From contig JACQUZ010000041.1 in assembly GCA_016210055.1 (NCBI GenBank), positions 1 through 64,000 of the forward strand: a stretch of DNA of 64,000 nucleotides, given 5' to 3'. The notes under the pieces were generated by a model, which ran no database searches, was not told the DNA's origin, and saw only the letters and a program-made list of their open reading frames with translations. The stretch is from Deltaproteobacteria bacterium. Its GTDB lineage: Bacteria; Myxococcota_A; Polyangia; Haliangiales; SHYZ01. A program made the position numbers and the translations under genes. Shown here piece after piece: positions 7,841 through 15,469 of the stretch. Numbering within the stretch: the stretch's first letter is position 1; each line of letters opens with the position of its first letter.

Positions 7841-9550
7841 CTACGTGACACGCCGGAAGACCGTCGCGCTCGCCAAGGCGAAGAGCACGACGATCCAGGA
7901 TCCGGACCCCACTCTGGCCCCGGGGGCGATGCCGCAGCCGCCGTTCGAAGCCCCGGCCATGGCCACGCCCGCGCTCGAGGGAGGGGGCACGTGGCGCACG
8001 CCCCCTCCCTCGTCCTGGGATAGGCGGGCAGCCGGGGGGTCGTCTTCGAGGAGGTCCGCCGACATGCCTGGCTGCGTGTACCAACCCAGCTCGGGTCCGA
8101 GCTCCACGTCGCTCGGCGATTCAGAAGACACCGAAGCCCAATCGGGAGGCCTTCCATCTTCGGGCGGTTCGGCAGGCTCCTCGTCACTCGGCATGGTCAG
8201 CGCGGACCTCGCCACGCCGTCGTATTCATACCGTCCCATGTCCGGTGCTGCGCCGCGATACGGGAGACCAACGCCGGCGCCCCGGTCGACGCAGGGGCTG
8301 TCCGCGGTGAGACGATAATCCCTCCCAGCGTCATCAACGAATCTCTGGTTGGCTACCACGTCGTGGCGGCCGTTCGTGGATCCCGACGAGAAGCGGCACG
8401 TGTAGTCGATGACGCCGCCGGAGTTCTCGCGTACGAGGCCAGCCGAGCGACGAAGGATGTTGTTTCGAAAAGTGAACCCGTCGAGATCCCCATGCGTGTA
8501 CACGGCGGCGTTGTCGATATCGACGAGCGTGTTGTTGTCGATCTTGGCGCCCGACCAGTCTCCGATATAGATGGCCCCCGGGGGCTTGGCTTCCACCGCG
8601 TTGTCCCAAAGCGCGGCATAGACCACGTTTTGCCGAAAGACCAGGTTCCTCCCCGGTCCATCGGCCCCCATGATGGCCACCGCTCGCACGAGGTCGTAGA
8701 ACTTGTTGCGCTCCACGCGCACGTTCGCGATGGTGCCGTTCACCTCGGGGTCGCGCGTGACGATGTTCATCCCCGTGCCCATGGGGTCGTCGTCGGCGTG
8801 GCCGCGGTAGTGATGAATCACGTTGTCCGTGATCACGAGGCCGTCGACGTTCTTGATGTCGATGGCGTTCTCGGTATGCCAGGTGCCGTACCAGGAATCC
8901 TTGGCGTGGAAGTGGTTGCGGTAGATGCGGACGTCGGTCGAGGTCAAAGACAACTGGCCCGCTCCGCCGATCAAGATCCCGTCGCCGGGTGACGCGAAGA
9001 GGTTGTCCCTGATGCGCAGCCGCGACGCCCGCCACGCCGCGATCGATTGCGTATCCTCACCGCCCACGGGCTGCTTGATGTCGTGGAACGTGCAGCCTTC
9101 GATGACGATGCTGTCGCCGTTGGCGATGATGCCCTTCTTGGTGCTGTCGTAGATCTCGCAGTTGCTGATGGTGTTGTGGGTGCCTCCGCTGATCTGGACC
9201 ACCGCGTGGCGCGTGCCTCTCATCTTGAGCCTGTCGATTTTCCAGTAGCTCGCAGACCTGAGATCGATCACCCGTGTTGCTGAGTTAGCGGCCGACAAGA
9301 TGACCGCCTGGCCGCTCACAGGGCGAAGGGTGATCGGCGCCGAGGAGGTGCCGCTTCGCGTGATTACCAGGTTCACGCGGTAGCTTCCCCCGGCGATTTC
9401 GATGACGTCGCCCGGATTCGCGGCAGCCACGGCATTAGTCAACCCTGTCGCAGAGGAAACCCGCCTGATCGCTGCCTCGGCTGGAGCCGTCGTGGCGACC
9501 ACCGAGCCAATCGCAAGTGAGGCAGAAAGAAGAAGCATCCCGTGTCTCAT
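7841..9550 (-). CDS. secreted right-handed beta-helix protein with MYXO-CTERM-like tail
   Basis: 569 residues. A signal peptide (about 1-27, ending PAEAA) is followed by repeated strands and turns typical of a parallel beta-helix of the pectate-lyase/NosD type (about 30-420), with repeats such as NTISNCEIYDS, IVIEGCTFHDI, RIRDNLFAS, VRIYRNHFHA and VRVERNKFYD. A Pro/Glu/Asp-rich linker (about 430-535) leads to NGGCGIAPG, a hydrophobic stretch (SWIVVLFALASATVF) and the basic end RRVT. This Cys-hydrophobic-Arg tail matches the MYXO-CTERM sorting pattern, so the protein is probably lipidated and surface-anchored after cleavage. Polysaccharide binding or cleavage is plausible; no lyase active site could be assigned. 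Confidence 0.85.
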   Translation of the reverse strand: MRHGMLLLSASLAIGSVVATTAPAEAAIRRVSSATGLTNAVAAANPGDVIEIAGGSYRVNLVITRSGTSSAPITLRPVSGQAVILSAANSATRVIDLRSASYWKIDRLKMRGTRHAVVQISGGTHNTISNCEIYDSTKKGIIANGDSIVIEGCTFHDIKQPVGGEDTQSIAAWRASRLRIRDNLFASPGDGILIGGAGQLSLTSTDVRIYRNHFHAKDSWYGTWHTENAIDIKNVDGLVITDNVIHHYRGHADDDPMGTGMNIVTRDPEVNGTIANVRVERNKFYDLVRAVAIMGADGPGRNLVFRQNVVYAALWDNAVEAKPPGAIYIGDWSGAKIDNNTLVDIDNAAVYTHGDLDGFTFRNNILRRSAGLVRENSGGVIDYTCRFSSGSTNGRHDVVANQRFVDDAGRDYRLTADSPCVDRGAGVGLPYRGAAPDMGRYEYDGVARSALTMPSDEEPAEPPEDGRPPDWASVSSESPSDVELGPELGWYTQPGMSADLLEDDPPAARLSQDEGGGVRHVPPPSSAGVAMAGASNGGCGIAPGARVGSGSWIVVLFALASATVFRRVT

Positions 9551-9732
9551 GCTGGGGGTCTGAACCGATCTCGAGGAACACGCCAGGAAAAATCACGGGA
9601 GAGGGCTTGCCCGCCATCAAGTCGCGAGCAACGAGGAGGCGATGAACTTGCCGCTAGCTTCTCGATTCTTGCGCCGTGATCGGGTAGCCTGTGCCACTCG
9701 TACGGCTCAATACGAACTTCCGGGTGAAACCA

Positions 9733-12135
9733 ATGGGTTTTTTTGATCTCTTCAGGCCAAAGTGGCGACACAGTGACGCGAAGGTCAGGTCCGAAGCCGT
9801 CCGTGAGCTCGGGCACGACCAAGTGGATATCCTCATCCAGATCGCCAAGCGCGATGAGGACGCACGGATTCGCAAGATTGCAATCAAGAAGCTCGAAGAT
9901 CCGTCGGTCCTTCGCGAGATCGCCGCTGACGATCCCGATGAGGGCCTCCGCCGCGTGGCCGAGGAAAAGGCAAGTGAGCTACTTGTCACCCAGGCCCTTT
10001 CGCAGCGAGAAGACGCGGCAGCGATCCGCGCCCTGGGGCTTGTGGTCAACCAGCGAGACTTGGGGACCATAGCCAGGCAGGCAGCGTCGCCCGTGGTGCG
10101 GCAAGCTGCGCTGGCGCGTATCCAGGACGAGAGAATCCTCGTGGATGTCGCGCATCGAGCCGACCATATGGAAGAGCGGATCGCGGCCGTCGGTCGGATC
10201 CGGGACGTGGAGTTGCTTCGGGACATCGTCCTCGCGGAAGAGCACAAGCCCGTGGCGCTTGCCGCCTTGTCCAAGCTCAGCGACCCTCGGGCGCTGGAGG
10301 CCGTCGCGAAGAACGCCAAGAACAAGGCAGCGCGCTCGGCAGCGCGCGAGAAGCTCCCGAGAGAGGAAGCCAGGCCCGCCAAGAAGAGCGCTGCGTCATC
10401 GTCGGAACAGAAGACGCGGAAGGCCCGGCTTCTGCAAGCCTGCCTTGGCGCCGAGGCATGGTCAAAGAGCACCGATTGGGACGCGGCCCTGTCGGCGCTG
10501 AGCGAGCTCCAGGTGCAATGGTCGGAAATAGGTCAGACGCCAGGGGACGCGCCACTCGTCAAGCGCTTTGAAAAGGCGCTCCACGAGTTTGAGTTGCGCA
10601 AGGCCGCCATGGAGAAGGAGGCCGCACTCCGGGCTGCGGCCGCCGAGGCCAAGGCGCGAAAGGCCCGTGAGCGAGCGAAGAACCAGGCCCAAGATGAGCC
10701 CAAGCGCGGCCGTCACGAAAAGGTCGCCCAAAGCGTGGCCGAGGACGTGCCGGCGAGGACCGCGGAGGCGGCTCCGGCAATAGAGGCAGGTGAAGCTCCA
10801 AGAGCGGAAGCGGCAGTCCTGCCGCCCGCAAGGCCGAGGATCGATCCCGAGCACGAGCAGTACCTCGTGGAGCTCGACAAGGCCTGCGTGGATCTCGAGA
10901 AGCGACTCACGACCAAGGACATCAAGGCGGCCGAGCGAGCCCTCAAGGGGTCGCAGGCGGTCTTGCGCAGGGCAAGAGCGTCGGAAAGCGAAAAGGAGAT
11001 CGCTCTGCGATCGCGGCTCACGGCCGCCAAGGAACAGCTGGCGAAACACGTCGGGGAGCTCAAGGAAGCAGAGAGCTGGAAGCGTTGGGCCAATATTCCC
11101 AAGCTCGAGGAGCTATGCATGGAGGCGGAAGCCCTCGTGCAGGTGCTCGAAACCGTCGACGACAAGCGGCGGGCACCCGTGGTCCTCAAGGAGCTCCAGG
11201 CGCGCTGGAAATCCGCGGGTCCCGGCCCCGCCGAAAAGTCGCAGGCGCTTTGGGAGCGATTCAAGAATGCCTGCGACATGGTCTACGAGAAGTGCAAGGA
11301 GTACTTCGCCAAGCTCGACGAGGAACGGGTCGTGAACCTCAAGCGGAAAGAGGAGCTCTGCGAGAAGGCCGAAGCCCTGTCCACTTCTGAGGACTGGAAA
11401 GAAGCAGGGGAGCAGATCAAGAAGCTCCAGGAAGAATGGAAGGGCATTGGACCCGTTCCCCAGGAGCAGGCCGACCCTGTTTGGAAGCGGTTCCGGGCTG
11501 CCTGCGACGTGTTTTTCGCGCGCCGCAAGGCCCACGATCAGGTGCGCGACGAGGAGCGGGCGGAGAACCTCAAGCGGAAAGAGGAGCTTTGCGAGCGGGC
11601 TGAGTCCATGGCTGGGTCAACGGATTGGAAGGAAACCGCGCGCCGCTTCAAAGGGCTCCAGGAGGAATGGCAAAAGGTGGGCCCTGTTCCACGTGAACAG
11701 GCAGACTCCATCTGGGAGCGGTTTCGCGCGGCGTGTGACAAGTTCTTCGACGCCCGCAAGGCCGCGCTCGCCAAGCAGGATGAGGAGCGCGTGGCGAACA
11801 TGGCCAAGAAGGAGCAGCTGTGCCAGAACGTCCAGGCTCTCGCGGACTCCGACGATCATGACACCGCCGTCGAGACGGTGAAGAAGCTCATGCGCGAGTG
11901 GAAGACCATTGGCCCCGTGCCTCGAGACCAGTCGGACGCGCTTTGGAAGCGATTCCGCGGCGCGTGCGACGCCGTGATGGAGGGCCCGAAGCTCACCGCT
12001 GACCTCAGTGCGGTAAACGACACGGCTGGGTTCACCAACCGGATCCCGCTCGAAAAACTCGTCGAGAAAGCGTCTCCCGCGGAGGAGAGACAGCCGAAGA
12101 ACGAGGAAGCTCCAGAAAAGGCGCCGGAGGGCTGA
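9733..12135 (+). CDS. HEAT-repeat and multiple DUF349-domain protein
   Basis: 800 residues from the ATG at 9733 (MGFFDLFRPKW); the frame is open for 14 more codons upstream from a GTG, but the later start fits the fold better. Residues 1-200 are short helical HEAT-like repeats (EAVRELG, IAIKKLEDPSVL, AALSKLSDPRALEAVA). A charged linker precedes at least four, probably five, DUF349 units, recognised by repeats of LKRKEELCEKAEAL, LQEEWKGIGPVPQEQADPVW and RFRAACDVFFARRK. DUF349 proteins are long coiled helices found in many bacteria; no enzymatic role is known. Lys/Glu/Ala-rich composition fits an extended cytoplasmic scaffold. The stop lies inside a 14-bp tandem duplication. Confidence 0.85.
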   Translation: MGFFDLFRPKWRHSDAKVRSEAVRELGHDQVDILIQIAKRDEDARIRKIAIKKLEDPSVLREIAADDPDEGLRRVAEEKASELLVTQALSQREDAAAIRALGLVVNQRDLGTIARQAASPVVRQAALARIQDERILVDVAHRADHMEERIAAVGRIRDVELLRDIVLAEEHKPVALAALSKLSDPRALEAVAKNAKNKAARSAAREKLPREEARPAKKSAASSSEQKTRKARLLQACLGAEAWSKSTDWDAALSALSELQVQWSEIGQTPGDAPLVKRFEKALHEFELRKAAMEKEAALRAAAAEAKARKARERAKNQAQDEPKRGRHEKVAQSVAEDVPARTAEAAPAIEAGEAPRAEAAVLPPARPRIDPEHEQYLVELDKACVDLEKRLTTKDIKAAERALKGSQAVLRRARASESEKEIALRSRLTAAKEQLAKHVGELKEAESWKRWANIPKLEELCMEAEALVQVLETVDDKRRAPVVLKELQARWKSAGPGPAEKSQALWERFKNACDMVYEKCKEYFAKLDEERVVNLKRKEELCEKAEALSTSEDWKEAGEQIKKLQEEWKGIGPVPQEQADPVWKRFRAACDVFFARRKAHDQVRDEERAENLKRKEELCERAESMAGSTDWKETARRFKGLQEEWQKVGPVPREQADSIWERFRAACDKFFDARKAALAKQDEERVANMAKKEQLCQNVQALADSDDHDTAVETVKKLMREWKTIGPVPRDQSDALWKRFRGACDAVMEGPKLTADLSAVNDTAGFTNRIPLEKLVEKASPAEERQPKNEEAPEKAPEG

Positions 12136-12158
12136 CCGCAGGACGCTGACCGCAGGAC
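12131..12158. repeat. perfect 14-bp tandem duplication at convergent gene ends
   Basis: The unit GCTGACCGCAGGAC occurs twice, back to back (12131-12144 and 12145-12158). The first copy contains the TGA stop of the DUF349 gene and the second touches the TAG stop of the small minus-strand gene. It looks like a recent slippage or duplication event; no function is evident. Confidence 0.9.
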
Positions 12159-12436
12159 TAAGTTTTCCGCTCGACCCCCGTGCGATCCGACCGGACGGCG
12201 GCCGCGAGCCGCCCCCATGCGAGCGCAGCCTCGAGGGAGTTTCCTCGTGCGAGGAACGCCACGTGGTCGGCGAGCTGCGAGAGCCTGGGTGGAAGCAACG
12301 AGGCCAGCTGGGCGGCCACGATCTCCAATGCCTCGTAGTCTCCATGCCCGCACGCCCAATCCCCGCCGTTGAGAAGAACCGCGACCAGGCGATCGCGTGT
12401 CCTTGCTCTTCCAATCCCCACTCGCTCGCTCTCCAT
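12158..12436 (-). CDS. small helical protein of unknown function
   Basis: 92 residues. The ATG at 12436 is 6 bp after a GGAGG ribosome site, which is the main support; the open frame continues upstream through the 12-bp repeat tract but that part looks non-coding. The C-terminal half is strongly helical and Leu/Ala-rich (YEALEIVAAQLASLLPPRLS and LADHVAFLARGNSLEAALAW), with MESERVGIGRARTRDRLVAV at the front. I recognise no family. It follows the cytochrome genes on the same strand at a distance of 250 bp, so it may be transcribed separately. Confidence 0.45.
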   Translation of the reverse strand: MESERVGIGRARTRDRLVAVLLNGGDWACGHGDYEALEIVAAQLASLLPPRLSQLADHVAFLARGNSLEAALAWGRLAAAVRSDRTGVERKT

Positions 12437-12531
12437 CACCATCCTCCGCACGCCGACCCTGCCTGTTGATGCACGACTCTTGCCGTTTCTTGCGGGCCTC
12501 GGCCAAGGCCAGCCTTTGCGGCACTGCATGG

Positions 12532-12600
12532 AACGAGCCAAGTAACGAGCCAAGTAACGAGCCAAGTAACGAGCCAAGTAACGAGCCAAGTAACGAGCCT
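12532..12600. repeat. 12-bp tandem repeat, 5 perfect copies plus a partial
   Basis: The unit AACGAGCCAAGT repeats exactly at 12532, 12544, 12556, 12568 and 12580, with a partial sixth copy to 12600. It lies in the 250-bp gap between the small membrane protein gene and the 92-residue gene. The length is a multiple of three, so it keeps reading frames open on both strands (NEPS on plus, ARYL on minus) and produces false ORFs. A copy-number variable tract is likely. Confidence 0.95.
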
Positions 12601-12686
12601 TGTTCTCGACGGAGAGCTTGCTGGTGCGAGCGAAGCGGGCGCAAGGACTGCCGAGATGCGTGCCCTTTCCCGCAACAATTTCGCAA

Positions 12687-12926
12687 TCAGGTAGCTCCAC
12701 GCGGACGCGCGGGAGCACCGTCTCGCGCGGGAGCGGGAGGTCTCCGGCTTTCCAGGAACACCGCTGCCAGGTAAATGAGAAGCGACAAGGTGCCCACCGC
12801 CTGGCCCACGGTCATGGCGAGAACGACCGGGATTGGCCGTGGCACCAGAATCGACGAGACCATGAGGAGCACACCGAGCAGTGCGAGCACCGCCGAGATG
12901 CGGGCAAGACGCAATGGGTTGGCCAT
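12687..12926 (-). CDS. small two-span membrane protein in the cytochrome operon
   Basis: 79 residues with two hydrophobic segments (about 9-28 and 32-58: ARISAVLALLGVLLMVSSIL and VVLAMTVGQAVGTLSLLIYL) and a Pro/Arg-rich cytoplasmic tail. GGAGAGG stands just before the ATG, and the ATG overlaps the stop of the multiheme cytochrome gene by one base (TAATG), so the two are translated together. No family recognised; it has no heme motif. It probably assists or anchors the neighbouring cytochrome complex, inferred only from coupling. Confidence 0.65.
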   Translation of the reverse strand: MANPLRLARISAVLALLGVLLMVSSILVPRPIPVVLAMTVGQAVGTLSLLIYLAAVFLESRRPPAPARDGAPARPRGAT

Positions 12927-13624
12927 TACCTCTCCTCCAGGTCCGTGCGGGCACCCGCATCGGCCGCGCCGCGCGGGGATGCGTCCATGTCCTCGCTGGG
13001 ACCCGGCGCCTCCCCACCGGCTTGCTCCAGCTCCTCTGGGTGAGCGAATGGGTGGGCGGGGCCATGGCAGCCGCTCGCGACGCAATCCACGGTGCCTGCC
13101 TTGATCTCTTCGGCGACTGTTCCATGTTCGGGCTCGTCCTGGAAGCCGGTCAGCCGAGTCGAGTGGCACTGGACGCAATTGCCGCTCGGGAATGGCTTGA
13201 AGAGCCTTGGCTTCGCCGGTGGATGCGTGAGGGCCGAGTAAAGGTGCCGCATCCCAGTTAGCTTCGTGGTCACGGCTCCGAACAGCCGATAATCGCGGTG
13301 GCAATTGTAACAGCTCTCCTCACCAAGCAGGTGATTTCGCGAGTGCATCGCGGTAAGGCTCGTGCTTTCGGCGCTCTCTGCGTCCTTGGCGTAGGGGACC
13401 ATGAGGTGGCACGAGGAACAGAACTCCCTCTGCTTGGTCCATTGGTAGCCGGCCACGTTGCCGGTGAATGCGGTCGCAATGGGGAACACCCCTATTCCCA
13501 AGAAGAGCCAAGCCTTGGTCGCGGTGCTAAGGGGCGGCCGGCGGATGAGAAAAACGAGCAGGATGACGGCTGCTGCCCCGGCGGAGACGAGGGTGGCAAG
13601 GGCGAGCAGGCGATGGAGGTCCAC
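12926..13624 (-). CDS. NapC/NirT-like membrane multiheme cytochrome c
   Basis: 232 residues. Two hydrophobic segments (about 6-27 and 37-58) are followed by a periplasmic heme domain. Heme c motifs are CSSCH (69-73), CYNCH (105-109), CVQCH (150-154) and an unusual CVASGCH with four residues between the cysteines (181-187), so four hemes at most. Such proteins take electrons from menaquinol and hand them to periplasmic partners. The last 40 residues are Glu/Pro/Gly-rich and disordered-looking. GTG start with AGGAG at 6 bp. It sits between a soluble monoheme cytochrome and a small membrane protein, downstream of a porin-like cytochrome, forming a plausible electron-transfer chain to the outer membrane. 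Confidence 0.85.
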   Translation of the reverse strand: MDLHRLLALATLVSAGAAAVILLVFLIRRPPLSTATKAWLFLGIGVFPIATAFTGNVAGYQWTKQREFCSSCHLMVPYAKDAESAESTSLTAMHSRNHLLGEESCYNCHRDYRLFGAVTTKLTGMRHLYSALTHPPAKPRLFKPFPSGNCVQCHSTRLTGFQDEPEHGTVAEEIKAGTVDCVASGCHGPAHPFAHPEELEQAGGEAPGPSEDMDASPRGAADAGARTDLEER

Positions 13625-13633
13625 GGCATTCTC

Positions 13634-13981
13634 CTACTTTTTCGCCCGGATGGCGGCGCCAAGGCCGAGGGCGTAGTCGAGGACCGGATCAACCTGGTCC
13701 GGCTTCAGCTTCTTCTCGTACGCCGGCATCTTTTCCTTCCCCTTGAGAAGGATCTTTCTTTGTTCTTCGCGGCTGAGCTTCTCCACCTCTGGTCGCCCTA
13801 AGTTCAACTTGGCGGGATCGATCTTCAGCGACTTGGCCTTCACCGGGTTCCCTCTCCCATCGGCGCCGTGGCAGCTCGCGCAGAGCTTGCCGTAAAGTGC
13901 CTTCGGGTCTGGCCCTGGGGCGGCCGCCAGCGCTGCGGAACCGGAGAGGAAGACGAGCAGGAATGGCACGCAGGGACGCAT
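13634..13981 (-). CDS. periplasmic monoheme cytochrome c
   Basis: 115 residues from the ATG at 13981, chosen because a near-perfect AAGGAGGTGATC site precedes it and a signal peptide begins there (MRPCVPFLLVFLSGSAALAA). The mature protein has one heme site, LYGKLCASCHGADGRGN, and a distal methionine candidate in KGKEKMPAYEKKL, the usual class I cytochrome c (CytC/cbb3-like) pattern. Expected role: soluble periplasmic electron carrier. It starts the closely packed trio with the NapC-like and small membrane genes (9-bp gap) and follows the porin-like cytochrome by 113 bp. Confidence 0.88.
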   Translation of the reverse strand: MRPCVPFLLVFLSGSAALAAAPGPDPKALYGKLCASCHGADGRGNPVKAKSLKIDPAKLNLGRPEVEKLSREEQRKILLKGKEKMPAYEKKLKPDQVDPVLDYALGLGAAIRAKK

Positions 13982-14094
13982 GATCACCTCCTTGGTTGCT
14001 CCGCGGCTCGCTCTGGCTCGGGGCTCCGCCTCGCTCGCTGCACCTCGCTCGAAGTCGCCTGATTCCTCGCCGTCGCTCACCGCTTGCCTCATGT

Positions 14095-15363
14095 CTAGAA
14101 CATGGTGCGGATCATGGCGGTGACCTCGTGCTGCCGCCTTGGATGGGCATCGTCCTTGGATTGCAGGTCGAACCGTGGCATGAGGATGATTCGCCAGTTC
14201 TCACGTGGCTGGAAGGAAAGGGCGAGCGCCAGCTTTTGCAGCTCGAGCTTCGGGTCGTCGTCGGACCATATGCCGTCATACTGGGCTGCCAAGTGGAACA
14301 TGGTTCCCAGGGGGTGACCCGCTTGGAGGAACACCCCCTGGAACTCGGCTTCGACTTCAGAACCATTAGCGGCCAAGGTGTAGTTGTCGTCCCTGGCGAA
14401 CACGTACGCAGCGATCACGTCTAGGTCTCGGAGTCGCAGGTTGGCTGCGGGGGAAATCCTCCAGAAGTCATTTTCGTTGGTCCCAGTGAAGGTGCCAGCC
14501 GCGTCAACGATTTTCTTGGTGTCTTCTCCCAAGTAGCCGAACACCGACACCGAGGAGCCCTCGATGGGGCCGGAGGTCGCCTCGAGGCGCAGGGTGCCCC
14601 AAAGGTTCATCCGCGTGTTGGGATCCGAGAGCGTTGCCCCGTTTTCGACCCCTACCTCGTAAACGAGAGGGCCAGCAGAGCCAAACACGGCGATTGCCGG
14701 TCGGCCGCCCCGGAGGTTGAGCGAGTCGTCCCCCTTGCCGCCGGAGGTCTTGACGAAGAAGATCTCGGATCGCGCGGGCGGAATCATGGGCAGCCGTCCA
14801 TTCGCCGCGTGAAGCTCTAGTGGGTCCAGGATGCCCACCCAGGCATTAAGCGCCTGCCCAACGAGGTTGTGGAATCCAAAGCGGAACCAAGAGATATGGA
14901 GCTCTCCCTTGGTCGAGAGCTCATTCTCGATCCAGATGGACACGTTCTTGAAGACGCTCCCAGCCACGAACAACTGAATCCAGTCGGGGTTGCCGAGCTG
15001 AACGCGGGTCTCGAAGTCGCCCGGCTCCTCTTCGAGCGCGTTGGTGACGGCCTTGAATGGAAGTACGTTCAGGCGAACGCCAAAGTAGTTGTTGAGATCA
15101 TCGATGAACAGTCGGTCACCGATGGCCTGCTTGCCCGTGGTGTCGCCGTCCTGTGAACCCAAGTCCTGGTAACCGTTCCTCATGAATTTCTCGCCGTAAT
15201 AGTTCAGGCGAGGGAAGGCTGGCGAGTGACACGTCGTACACGCGACCCCGTACTTGCGGCTCCATTGCGATACGGCGTGAGCCGACGCGGGAAGGCACGC
15301 TGTCGCAGCAATCACACAAGCATGAAGAAAGCATTTCTCGGTGCGCATGTGCGTAGAGAACAC
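14095..15363 (-). CDS. outer-membrane porin-like protein with one N-terminal heme c site
   Basis: 422 residues. Signal peptide (about 1-30, ending ASAHA) is followed at once by a single heme site and a conserved strip, YGVACTTCHSPAFPRLNYYG then EKFMRNGYQDLG, known from porin-cytochrome proteins of anaerobic delta-type bacteria. The rest is alternating beta strands ending in Phe (VTAMIRTMF), the outer-membrane barrel signature. The GTG at 15363 has no clear ribosome site; the ATG five codons later is equally likely. With the downstream cytochromes it may pass electrons across the outer membrane or admit a substrate. Electron donor or acceptor cannot be told. Confidence 0.75.
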   Translation of the reverse strand: MFSTHMRTEKCFLHACVIAATACLPASAHAVSQWSRKYGVACTTCHSPAFPRLNYYGEKFMRNGYQDLGSQDGDTTGKQAIGDRLFIDDLNNYFGVRLNVLPFKAVTNALEEEPGDFETRVQLGNPDWIQLFVAGSVFKNVSIWIENELSTKGELHISWFRFGFHNLVGQALNAWVGILDPLELHAANGRLPMIPPARSEIFFVKTSGGKGDDSLNLRGGRPAIAVFGSAGPLVYEVGVENGATLSDPNTRMNLWGTLRLEATSGPIEGSSVSVFGYLGEDTKKIVDAAGTFTGTNENDFWRISPAANLRLRDLDVIAAYVFARDDNYTLAANGSEVEAEFQGVFLQAGHPLGTMFHLAAQYDGIWSDDDPKLELQKLALALSFQPRENWRIILMPRFDLQSKDDAHPRRQHEVTAMIRTMF

Positions 15364-15469
15364 GCATCGTGCGTACCAGGCCTAAGTGGTTGATCGCCCA
15401 GTCTCGAGCTCCGAAAGCCGTGAAAGGAGCATGCGCTTCAATGATTGGAGTGTAAACAAAAGGACAGAT

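Noticed and set aside
9638..9651. GG-N10-GC element before the DUF349 gene (plus strand)
   Set aside because: GGC and TTGC match but the A and C of the -24 core do not; kept out of the feature list as too weak.
12437..12718. Upstream extension of the 92-residue minus-strand gene through the repeats (ARYL repeats)
   Set aside because: Low-complexity translation of the tandem array; the GGAGG site supports the later ATG at 12436.
12397..12774. Plus-strand frame encoding NEPS repeats
   Set aside because: It is created by the 12-bp tandem array; no ribosome site and it runs opposite the small membrane protein gene.
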